In this document: piece after piece, positions 17,587-24,026 of the stretch | Layout: the number at the start of each line of letters is the position of its first letter | How positions within the stretch are numbered: position 1 is the first letter of the stretch | Assembly: GCA_002704825.1 (NCBI GenBank) | Contig: PAIY01000026.1 | Span: 1-43,994, forward strand | DNA from: Phycisphaeraceae bacterium | Lineage (GTDB): Bacteria; Planctomycetota; Phycisphaerae; Phycisphaerales; Phycisphaeraceae | Direction of reading: 5' to 3' | Length of the DNA stretch: 43,994 nucleotides | Notes under the pieces: generated by a model | The model's input: the letters and a program-made list of their open reading frames with translations, nothing else | Told to the model about the DNA's origin: nothing | Databases searched by the model: none | Program-made: the position numbers and the translations under genes

Positions 17587-17817
17587 ATGAAATACACCGA
17601 ATTTCGTGATGCAATCAAAGACGCGTTAAAACGCGCAAAGTCTGGCATGGCCTGGGCAGAGTTACGAGATCAATTAGACTTGCCTTATGACCGACCCTGC
17701 CCGGAGTGGATCAAGCGTCTGGAACAGGAAATTGGTCTCTCTCGCGAAAAGGAAGTCGGTAAAGGGCGTGCACACATCTGGAGATTATCTACGGGGTCGT
17801 ACTCAAATCGAGATTGA
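17587..17817 (+). CDS. Small winged-helix-like protein
   Basis: 76 residues from the ATG at 17587 (AGGGGG about ten bases upstream). The sequence reads helix-helix-helix-wing: YTEFRDAIKDALKRAKSGMAWAELRDQLDLPYDRPCPEWIKRLEQEIGLSREKEVGKGRAHIWRL. The AWAELRDQLDLP helix-turn and the C-terminal GRAHIWRL strand are typical of small winged-helix domains. I recognise it only as a recurrent bacterial hypothetical. It precedes a SUKH protein by 57 bp and may share a transcript. Nucleic-acid binding is inference. Confidence 0.65.
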   Translation: MKYTEFRDAIKDALKRAKSGMAWAELRDQLDLPYDRPCPEWIKRLEQEIGLSREKEVGKGRAHIWRLSTGSYSNRD

Positions 17818-17874
17818 TTTTTGATTTTCTTATCAGCAATTTCACTAACTTCATTTTCAGAATCGGGGTGACAG

Positions 17875-18486
17875 GTGTCGTTGAATAACATTAAGCAATT
17901 GTTTGGTGACTTGATCGATTGGGCCAAAAGTCAGGAAGTCGGGCAGGCATATGAGGCATCACTATTGCCTCCAGCAACTGATGAGCAGATTCAGGAATAC
18001 GAGCAACAATCCGGAATGACCTTACCTGAGCCACTTAAGGTCATCTATCGAATCTGTAATGGCCAGACAGAAGATTTGACATTTGAATCGAATCCAGAAT
18101 TAGAAGGTGTTGAGATTGGTTTATTCCCCAGCAGTGAAGAATTCGAATTGGCCTACATGCTGGTTCCACTATCGCAGTTGGTCTCCAATACGCCGATGAC
18201 AGAACCGGAAGATGAAGATGATTGCAATCGCATGCCCGGCTATGAATTGGGGTGGATCGGGTTTGGTGACAATTACGGTGGGGACAATATCGTTTTGGAC
18301 ATGTCTCCCAAGACACCGGAATCTCAGCGGGGACGCATTCTTCTTTTTAATCATGAGTATGCCCAAGCAACTGAATTGGCCCCCAGTCTTGAACAGTACC
18401 TTCAAGATATCATGGATCAAATTAAGTGTGGCAAGATTGCATATGACGAAGATTTGGGGATCGCATACACTCAGGAAGACGAGTAA
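17875..18486 (+). CDS. SMI1/KNR4 (SUKH-1) family protein
   Basis: 203 residues from GTG 17875, preceded by GGGGTGA. The SUKH core is recognisable: LLPPATDEQIQEYEQQSGMTLPEPLKVIYRICNGQ, then the GWIGFGDNYGGDNIVLDMSP motif and a C-terminal helix (SLEQYLQDIMDQI). The protein is strongly acidic (PEDEDD, tail YTQEDE). SUKH proteins commonly act as immunity proteins against contact-dependent or polymorphic toxins, or as general binding modules. No toxin gene lies beside it, so it may be an orphan immunity gene or have a housekeeping role. Confidence 0.8.
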   Translation: MSLNNIKQLFGDLIDWAKSQEVGQAYEASLLPPATDEQIQEYEQQSGMTLPEPLKVIYRICNGQTEDLTFESNPELEGVEIGLFPSSEEFELAYMLVPLSQLVSNTPMTEPEDEDDCNRMPGYELGWIGFGDNYGGDNIVLDMSPKTPESQRGRILLFNHEYAQATELAPSLEQYLQDIMDQIKCGKIAYDEDLGIAYTQEDE

Positions 18487-18725
18487 ATTCCAACTTCCCA
18501 ATGAGCGTGTTCTACCTCGATTCGGCTTGTGATTAACGGCAGATTGAAAGTACATGGCGGCCACTTGGCAGGAACGCCATCAAATTACATGATCAGCTTT
18601 GCATTGATACTTGTTGGACGCCGGTATGACGCATGGTCATCCTGCTCGATTGTAAGATTTTGCAAATTTGTCAGGCCAAGATGGGCTTGAGTTTTTGCTG
18701 TCGATTAGCCGATAATGCATTTTGT

Positions 18726-19007
18726 ATGTCACGCGACAAGGACTACATCCTGGATATCAGTTCCAATCCCCGTATTGCTCAGCAGTCCGGCGGAGAGGGT
18801 GCAGCTGGCCCAAACGGTGCTGAGAATCGTTCACTCAAGGGACGACCTTGGATATCAGTTCGTTGGAAATGCTGCCAAGTCTACAGCCGCATTTACCGTA
18901 CCCCTGATGGCAAGTTCTACAAGGGCACCTGCCCCAAGTGCGGTAGCGCCGTACAGGCCCGAGTCGGCGAAGGCGGCACCAACTCCCGATTCTTCGAAGC
19001 TGGGTAA
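18726..19007 (+). CDS. Small conserved planctomycete-type zinc-ribbon protein
   Basis: 93 residues from ATG 18726; the frame runs open to 18633 but that part has no protein-like character. The N-terminal half is Gly/Asn/Gln-rich and disordered-looking (SNPRIAQQSGGEGAAGPNG). The C-terminal half, RPWISVRWKCCQVYSRIYRTPDGKFYKGTCPKCGSAVQARVGEGGTNSRFFEAG, carries a C-C...C-x2-C zinc site. I recall this conserved pattern (W-hydrophobic, Arg-x-Tyr-Arg, CPKCG, RVG-GGT--RFF) from small hypothetical proteins of Planctomycetota. No function is known to me. The 239 bp before it hold nothing I can name. Confidence 0.7.
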   Translation: MSRDKDYILDISSNPRIAQQSGGEGAAGPNGAENRSLKGRPWISVRWKCCQVYSRIYRTPDGKFYKGTCPKCGSAVQARVGEGGTNSRFFEAG

Positions 19008-19055
19008 ATCGGAGCATCCTACGCCTGACAATGTGATTATTTCCGGGGGTTAATC

Positions 19056-19389
19056 ATGCGGGAAGCCAATTGCCCTTTCTGCCACAATCCCACAAACCCA
19101 GCCAACATGCGAGTTCTGTACGGGACCAATGTGTGTCGGTTGTGTCGCAACGGCTTGATGATTCGTCGAGCGTGCGCATTCTTGATTGATTTTGTTAGTC
19201 CTCTGGTAATTGCGCAAGGGAGATAGACTCGGAGACCATGCATCAAGAACACGTGTCATTGATGTTCGTCGTCCCGGTCATTGCGGCTATGAAGATTCGT
19301 TGCGATGTCAGGCATGCCACTACAATCTCACTGGTAACACCACCGGTCAGTGTCCGGAGTATGGTTGTTTGATACCTCAAGAAGGGTGA
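19056..19389 (+). pseudogene. Decayed, internally deleted copy of the RDD zinc-ribbon protein
   Basis: From ATG 19056 the frame gives a 56-residue peptide with a zinc knuckle (CPFC...CRLC) and the first RDD helix start (RRACAFLIDF), then stops at 19224-19226. In the +1 frame the sequence resumes as GDRLGDHASRTRV, matching the RLGDRWANTKV end of an RDD domain, then CQACHYNLTGNTTGQCPEYG, matching the C-terminal ribbon CTACRYDLTGNTTGQCPECG of the intact gene at 19428-20192; one ligand Cys is changed to Tyr. So the membrane core has been lost by a deletion with frameshift, leaving both ends. Confidence 0.8.
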
Positions 19390-19427
19390 GGTCAGAAAGA
19401 TCATGGCATACTTATCAGCGAGTCAAA

Positions 19428-20192
19428 ATGCAACAACTACCAGTGATTGATAGATGTCCAATTTGCAGCCGAAAACCACGAGAAGTCAAGGTGGGTGTGC
19501 TATATGGCAGACCTGTCTGCAAAGATTGTCAAGCAGACTTTCATATGCGGCGTGTGGCTGCATATTTAGTAGATTTCTTGGTTGCTTGTTTGCTGGTTGG
19601 TTTTGTGACTTCCTGTTATGAACTCTATCTGATATCAACAATGCAACAGCTTTCATTTCAAGCTGTCTTGTACAACGTTGTTGTGATGCCAGTTATGCAA
19701 GCCATCTTTATGTCAGTTGCAAACGTCTGTTTTGTTGTTTACTGGTTGGATCCCTATATCGTATTTTTTTCAGATGAGTTTCTGACCGGGCTGTTGGTGT
19801 TCAGGTATCTACTGCTGCCATTACTCATGACAGTTCGTGATATGCACAGAGGGATGTTTCTGGGGAAGTATTTGCTGGGACTTGAGGTGATCGATAATTC
19901 CACTTGCAAACCCATCAATATAGTGCAATCTTTCAAACGAAACTTGTGGATGTTCGTTCCATGTTTTTCGTTCGTTTTGTTTTGGAAAATCCGATCGGGA
20001 TACCGATTGGGGGATCGTTGGGCCAATACCAAGGTGGTATTTCGAAGAAGTCAATTCAAGCAGTTCTTTCTCCATGATCAATTTTGTACAGCATGTCGTT
20101 ACGATCTCACCGGCAACACCACTGGGCAATGCCCGGAGTGCGGGGCGGTTGTGCCTTCTCATGGGCAAGTGAATGCCCTGAGCAGAGGTTGA
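19428..20192 (+). CDS. RDD-family membrane protein with N- and C-terminal zinc ribbons
   Basis: 254 residues from ATG 19428. The N-terminal ribbon uses C10, C13, C31, C34 (CPIC...CKDC). The RDD domain begins RRVAAYLVDFLVACLLVGFV, with the conserved Arg and Asp in helix 1, and continues with helices at about 80-108, 118-138 and 175-193, including the motifs RDMHRGMFLGKYLLGLEVID and YRLGDRWANTKVV. A C-terminal ribbon CTACRYDLTGNTTGQCPECG ends the protein. RDD proteins are small transporters or membrane scaffolds; the role is unknown here. Its 5' neighbour is a decayed copy, and a second remnant may lie just downstream. It is the last intact gene before the ubiquitin-like operon, with a 324-bp gap between. 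Confidence 0.82.
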   Translation: MQQLPVIDRCPICSRKPREVKVGVLYGRPVCKDCQADFHMRRVAAYLVDFLVACLLVGFVTSCYELYLISTMQQLSFQAVLYNVVVMPVMQAIFMSVANVCFVVYWLDPYIVFFSDEFLTGLLVFRYLLLPLLMTVRDMHRGMFLGKYLLGLEVIDNSTCKPINIVQSFKRNLWMFVPCFSFVLFWKIRSGYRLGDRWANTKVVFRRSQFKQFFLHDQFCTACRYDLTGNTTGQCPECGAVVPSHGQVNALSRG

Positions 20193-20516
20193 CTGGTTGT
20201 GTTGTCTGCCAAGCCCAACGAAGTCAAGATGACTCAGCTATGGGCTGCGTATTTTCGTGTCTTGACGGGTGCTTGTTTGGTGTTGTCTTGATTCAACACC
20301 TCTCCCAATCGTTACAAAACGCAAAGCTGTCACAAACGACTTCGATCTTTAAATCCCTGCAACAATTTTCTCACATCATTTGATTTCGGTGTTACTGTTC
20401 CCAGAGCCGTGGGGTAGGACCATCCGTTACAGGCGGGTTCTGCGCGGTTGTGTCCATGTGGTGGACCAGCCGAATTGGAGAGAAAGAGTTTTCATACCAG
20501 GAGAGGTAGGAAAGTC
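20193..20516 (+). other. Gene-free gap: second RDD remnant and leader of the Ubl operon
   Basis: At about 20200-20285 the translation gives a knuckle-like CVVCQAQRSQ, then in another frame WAAYFRVLTGACLVL, comparable with RRVAAYLVDFLVACLLV of the intact RDD protein; the DNA also aligns word by word (GTCAAG, ATG, CTGC-TATTT, TGCTTGTTT). This is probably a second decayed 5' fragment. A perfect 7-bp stem with 8-base loop (GGTGTTG / CAACACC) lies at 20279-20300 with no T-run. The rest should hold the promoter of the ubiquitin-like operon, but I cannot place boxes with confidence. Confidence 0.45.
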
Positions 20517-20786
20517 ATGGCCAATATGACTGTCCAGGTTTGGGACGCAACCGGTAACAAACGCCAGGATGTGGAGATCCCAGCGGATGCCCCGATCAAT
20601 CGCGTGGTGGCTGTGCTGCTGGATCGCATGAAGATGCCGCAGTTCGCGCCTGATGGTCAACCGCTCAGTTACAAGTTCCATCACAAAGCATCCGGCCGCC
20701 AACTCATCGACTCGCAGACGCTGATTCAGTCTGGCGTGCATGACGGTGACGTGCTGAGATTGCAGCCGGAGATTACAGCCGGGTGA
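20517..20786 (+). CDS. Ubiquitin-like beta-grasp protein
   Basis: 89 residues from ATG 20517, with AGGAGAGG upstream. The reading MTVQVWDATGNKRQDVEIPADAPINRVVAVLLDRM-(loop)-LSYKFHHKASGRQLIDSQTLIQSGVHDGDVLRLQPEITAG fits the beta-grasp order strand-strand-helix-strand-strand, with the ubiquitin-like ending L-I-S-G-V-x-x-G-D-x-L-R-L. It most resembles the YukD/EsaB branch. It ends in Ala-Gly with the Gly already exposed, so activation by the E1 may need no trimming. It heads the operon with E1, JAMM, FHA and E2 genes. I infer it is the modifier conjugated to targets. ThiS/MoaD is unlikely, as no thiamine or molybdopterin genes are near. Confidence 0.82.
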   Translation: MANMTVQVWDATGNKRQDVEIPADAPINRVVAVLLDRMKMPQFAPDGQPLSYKFHHKASGRQLIDSQTLIQSGVHDGDVLRLQPEITAG

Positions 20787-20824
20787 GATGGTGTTGCGTA
20801 CGCGTCATCTGAATGATGACAAAG

Positions 20825-20863
20825 CTTTGCTTTGATCGGATCGACACGATCCGGCTCGCAAAG
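20825..20863 (+). ncRNA. Structured hairpin between the Ubl and E1 genes
   Basis: CGGATCG / CGATCCG (7 bp, 3-base loop) sits inside an outer stem CTTTGC / GCAAAG, with an asymmetric internal loop. There is no T-run, so it is not a usual terminator. It lies in a 125-bp gap, the widest in the operon, and could stabilise the Ubl message or set a different level for Ubl and enzymes, as Ubls are usually needed in excess. Inference only. Confidence 0.4.
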
Positions 20864-20911
20864 ACAAGCAACACATCCAAGTGAATCAATTGACGGAAAA
20901 GAAATAGAGAG

Positions 20912-22132
20912 ATGACCCAGACGCCTGAAAAAATGAATCTGTCTGACGAACTGAATAAGACCGGCGATCGCTTTGATCGGTTCCGTTTGATCAGTTGGTG
21001 GGATCAGAATCGCTTAGCCGCTGCCAAGGTGTTGGTGGTCGGTGCAGGTGCATTGGGCAATGAACTGGTCAAGAATCTCGCGTTGCTGGGTGTCGGTCAC
21101 GTCTTGATTGCGGACATGGATGCGATTGAAAATTCCAACCTCTCACGGTCCGTCCTTTACCGCGAAAAAGACAACGGCACGCAGAAGTCCATCGCCGCTG
21201 CCAAAGCTGCCAAAGACATTTATCCTGATATGAAAGTCCATCACTTCGATGGCAATATTGTTCACGATCTTGGTCTCGGGGCTTACCGCTGGGCCGACGT
21301 GATTCTCGGCGGACTTGATAATCGTGAAGCGCGTCTGTCGATCAACCGTAATAGTTACAAAGTCAACAAGCCATGGATCGACGGTGCCATCGAACAGATT
21401 CAAGGCATTGTCCGTGTGTTCTCGCCTCCCGGACCTTGCTACGAATGCACCATGAGTGAGATGGATTGGAAACTGCTGCAGATGCGGCGTTCATGCAACC
21501 TGCTCTCACGTGAGCAGATGATGACCGGCCACACCCCAACGACGCCCACCATCAGCAGCATCATCGCAGGCGTTCAGGCCCAGGAAGCCGTTAAGCTTTT
21601 GCACGGTATGGAAACCATCTCCGGCAAGGGGTGGGTTTTCAACGGCTTGATGACCGACGCGTACACCATCGACTATCCCCGCAAAGATGAGTGTTATTCA
21701 CATGACACCATCACGCAGTTCATCTCATTGGACGCTGGCGTTGAAGACATCACAGTCGTTGATCTGCTTAACCGCGCGATCAAGTTGCTTGGCCCCGATG
21801 TCCAATTGGAGCTACCCCGCGAAGTGCTTTCGTCATTGATGTGCCCCAAGTGCGGTGACGAAGAAGAACTCTTTGCGTCATTGGGTAAAGTCCCGACGAG
21901 TAAAGCAGCGTGTCCCAAGTGCCAGCATGAACTGCGGGATATTCAGACGTTTTACAAGATCAAAGGTGATGAACCATTCATTGGTCGGACGCTTGCTCAG
22001 ATTGGTGTCCCGCCGTTTGACATCATCATTGCCCGAGCCGGTAGCCACGCGGTGGGTTTTGAACTCACCGGAGATGCAAGCAAGGTTTTAGGTCCGTTAC
22101 AGGAGACTGAGGAGGCGATTGAATGGTCGTGA
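20912..22132 (+). CDS. E1-like ubiquitin-activating enzyme (ThiF/MoeB fold)
   Basis: 406 residues. Adenylation domain: ATP-loop GAGALG at 44-49, DMDAIENSNLSRS (D68, D70, N76, R79), K92, and LGGLDNREARLSINR with D136. CYEC at 176-179 is the first zinc pair. C195 (RRSCNLLSREQM) followed by TPTTP and SSIIAGVQAQEAVKLLHG is the likely thioester Cys region of E1 enzymes. Residues 300-345 carry a zinc ribbon (C311, C314, C334, C337), and 350-390 form a small extra domain (FIGRTLAQIGVPPFDIIIARAG). It would adenylate the Gly end of the Ubl and pass it to the E2. The stop overlaps the JAMM gene by 10 bp, so they are translationally coupled. A MoeB/ThiF cofactor role is unlikely given the E2 and JAMM partners. 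Confidence 0.9.
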   Translation: MTQTPEKMNLSDELNKTGDRFDRFRLISWWDQNRLAAAKVLVVGAGALGNELVKNLALLGVGHVLIADMDAIENSNLSRSVLYREKDNGTQKSIAAAKAAKDIYPDMKVHHFDGNIVHDLGLGAYRWADVILGGLDNREARLSINRNSYKVNKPWIDGAIEQIQGIVRVFSPPGPCYECTMSEMDWKLLQMRRSCNLLSREQMMTGHTPTTPTISSIIAGVQAQEAVKLLHGMETISGKGWVFNGLMTDAYTIDYPRKDECYSHDTITQFISLDAGVEDITVVDLLNRAIKLLGPDVQLELPREVLSSLMCPKCGDEEELFASLGKVPTSKAACPKCQHELRDIQTFYKIKGDEPFIGRTLAQIGVPPFDIIIARAGSHAVGFELTGDASKVLGPLQETEEAIEWS

Positions 22133-22710
22133 TCTGTCAGTCTGTTCTCGATGCGATCAAGGCGCATGGCAAGGCCCACAAAACCGTGGAAGTCTGTGGC
22201 GTGTTTGTCGGTGAAGTGCGCGAGATGGACGGGCATCAGGTGACCTTTGCGACCCACATCATCATTGGTGAAGGCGCAACGCACCAGGCAGGGGCGGTGA
22301 CGTTTACCGCGGACACCTGGACACACATTCAGCAGACGATGGATGAACAGTTTGCTGAAAAACGCATTGTCGGTTGGTACCACACGCATCCGGACTTCGG
22401 GATATTTCTCTCGGAAATGGACCTGTTCATCCACGAACAATTTTTCAATCTCGATTGGCAGATCGCCTACGTGTACGACCCGATTCGAGATGAAGACGGT
22501 TTATTCACCTGGCAGGACGGCAAGACATTACCGGGTGAGTTTGAGATTGATGACGATACGGCAGAGGCACGGATGCAGGAGAAGCTCGCAACGATTGAGC
22601 ATCTGCAGAAGTGGAACAAGCGGATGAAATTGACGCTGGCCGTGATGATCGTGTTTTTTTTTGCGGCATTCGGCTGGTGGGTCGTCTTGCCGCTGGTGAT
22701 ACATCATTGA
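22123..22710 (+). CDS. JAMM/JAB metalloprotease with C-terminal membrane anchor
   Basis: 195 residues. The JAMM zinc motif is complete: E23 (TVEVCGVFVG), then H87-x-H89-x7-S97-x2-D100 in GWYHTHPDFGIFLSEMD. This is the active site of Rpn11/AMSH-type isopeptidases. After a charged linker (about 141-168) the last 25 residues are one hydrophobic helix (LTLAVMIVFFFAAFGWWVVLPLVI), so the enzyme is probably tail-anchored with the catalytic domain in the cytoplasm. It would remove the ubiquitin-like protein from targets or trim it; since the Ubl already ends in Gly, deconjugation is the likelier job. Start overlaps the E1 stop. It differs from RadC-type JAB proteins, which lack this tail. Confidence 0.9.
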   Translation: MVVICQSVLDAIKAHGKAHKTVEVCGVFVGEVREMDGHQVTFATHIIIGEGATHQAGAVTFTADTWTHIQQTMDEQFAEKRIVGWYHTHPDFGIFLSEMDLFIHEQFFNLDWQIAYVYDPIRDEDGLFTWQDGKTLPGEFEIDDDTAEARMQEKLATIEHLQKWNKRMKLTLAVMIVFFFAAFGWWVVLPLVIHH

Positions 22711-22741
22711 TTTGGATGATTTAGGGAAATGGAGCCGACGC

Positions 22742-24004
22742 ATGGCTGTCGAAAAAATCACCATTACTGTGGATGACCTCCACTCGGAACAGGTTGAGCA
22801 GAAGCTCGAACGTGCCGAGGCATTGGAGAAAGCGCATCAACATTACCTTGACCAGCAGGCTGCCGCACCGCGCGCTGTCGCCGCTGGTAAGTCCAGGTTC
22901 TGGTACAACGCTGTTGTCTACATGGCATTGTTCGGGATTCTCGGTGGTCTACTTGCATGGGGGCTCAGCGAAGGGTTCACCAAGTTCGTCCCAAACCGAT
23001 ATATGCAGATGCAGGAGATGGACAATCGTCGCATGGACGTCATCACGCGTCTGAACAACGGCTTGATCATGGAGATGGAAGCCGAAACGCAGCTTCAGCA
23101 AATCTATGCGGACTATCCCAACAGTCCCTATGCCAAGATTCTCAGCGATCTTTCCATGACACCCGATCAGCAGATGCAGGCGATTAGTGATCGCTTACAG
23201 GTCGACATGCTCCCCAACTTCGTGCACCGGTTTGTCTGGTATGCCGTGGTAGGTGTGATGTTCGGCTTCCTGTTATCCATCGCTGAACCGATGATCTCTC
23301 GCAATCGTCGTGGCGTGGTGCTTAACGGTGCTGTCGGTATCGGCCTGTCACTGGTTGGTGCAGCACTCGTCGGACTCTTTATCAACAAGGTGTATCACCT
23401 GCTTGGTGGTGGCACACTTGAAGCGTCCTTTATCCGACAGATGATTGCTCGTGCGGTGGTCTGGTCGGTCTTTGGTGTCTTCCTGACGATCGCCCCAGCC
23501 GTGGTCATGAAGTCTTCCAAGAAGCTGGTCATCGCCATCATCGGCGGTGCTTTGGGCGGTTTCCTCGGTGGTCTACTCTTTGACCCGATTGACCTGCTAC
23601 TTAACTCTGCTGCACTGAGTCGCCTCATTGCCTTTGTCGCGATTGGTTGTCTGGCAGGGATGTCCACCGGTTTGATCGAGTCGGCGGTGAAGACCGGTTG
23701 GCTGAAGGTCACCGGCGGGGGCATCACCGGCAAGCAGTTCATCATCTATCGCAATCCCACATTCCTGGGCTCATCCCCGGCTTGTGAAATTTACCTGTTC
23801 AAGGATCCGCAGGTTTCCGATCACCATGCTGCCATTCATCAGACGCGTGATGGCTATGAGATTGAAGACCTTAACGAGGAATCGAGCACATTTGTCAACG
23901 GTGATCCCATCGAACGCATCAAGCTTCGTGCCGGCGACGAAATTCAGATTGGCTCGTCCACGTTCTGCTTCCAGGAACGCAAACAGTCGGTGGTCATGAA
24001 ATAA
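22742..24004 (+). CDS. Polytopic membrane protein with a divergent C-terminal FHA domain
   Basis: 420 residues from ATG 22742, with GGAG 7 bases upstream. A coiled N-terminus (about 11-45) is followed by a first helix at about 54-75, an extracytoplasmic-looking region (about 76-160, KFVPNRYMQMQEMDNRRMDV, YADYPNSPYAKILSDLSMTPDQQ), and five more helices at about 164-182, 193-215, 236-256, 262-280 and 293-312. An FHA domain fills 330-415. Its pThr-binding residues are changed: the usual Gly-Arg is G-S (343-344), the Ser-Arg-x-His motif is S359-D-H-H362, and the Asn-Gly-Thr loop reads E-S-S-T. So phosphopeptide binding may be weakened or lost. It lies between the JAMM and FHA-RING genes; role as membrane platform is inferred. 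Confidence 0.82.
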   Translation: MAVEKITITVDDLHSEQVEQKLERAEALEKAHQHYLDQQAAAPRAVAAGKSRFWYNAVVYMALFGILGGLLAWGLSEGFTKFVPNRYMQMQEMDNRRMDVITRLNNGLIMEMEAETQLQQIYADYPNSPYAKILSDLSMTPDQQMQAISDRLQVDMLPNFVHRFVWYAVVGVMFGFLLSIAEPMISRNRRGVVLNGAVGIGLSLVGAALVGLFINKVYHLLGGGTLEASFIRQMIARAVVWSVFGVFLTIAPAVVMKSSKKLVIAIIGGALGGFLGGLLFDPIDLLLNSAALSRLIAFVAIGCLAGMSTGLIESAVKTGWLKVTGGGITGKQFIIYRNPTFLGSSPACEIYLFKDPQVSDHHAAIHQTRDGYEIEDLNEESSTFVNGDPIERIKLRAGDEIQIGSSTFCFQERKQSVVMK

Positions 24005-24026
24005 CTTGAGGGAAAGAGGAAGAATC

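Noticed and set aside
20279-20300. Terminator of the RDD gene
   Set aside because: The stem is perfect but no T-run follows; listed within the gap instead.
20912-22132. MoeB or ThiF of cofactor synthesis
   Set aside because: Neighbours are a Ubl, JAMM protease, E2 and RING-like protein; no molybdopterin or thiamine gene is near.
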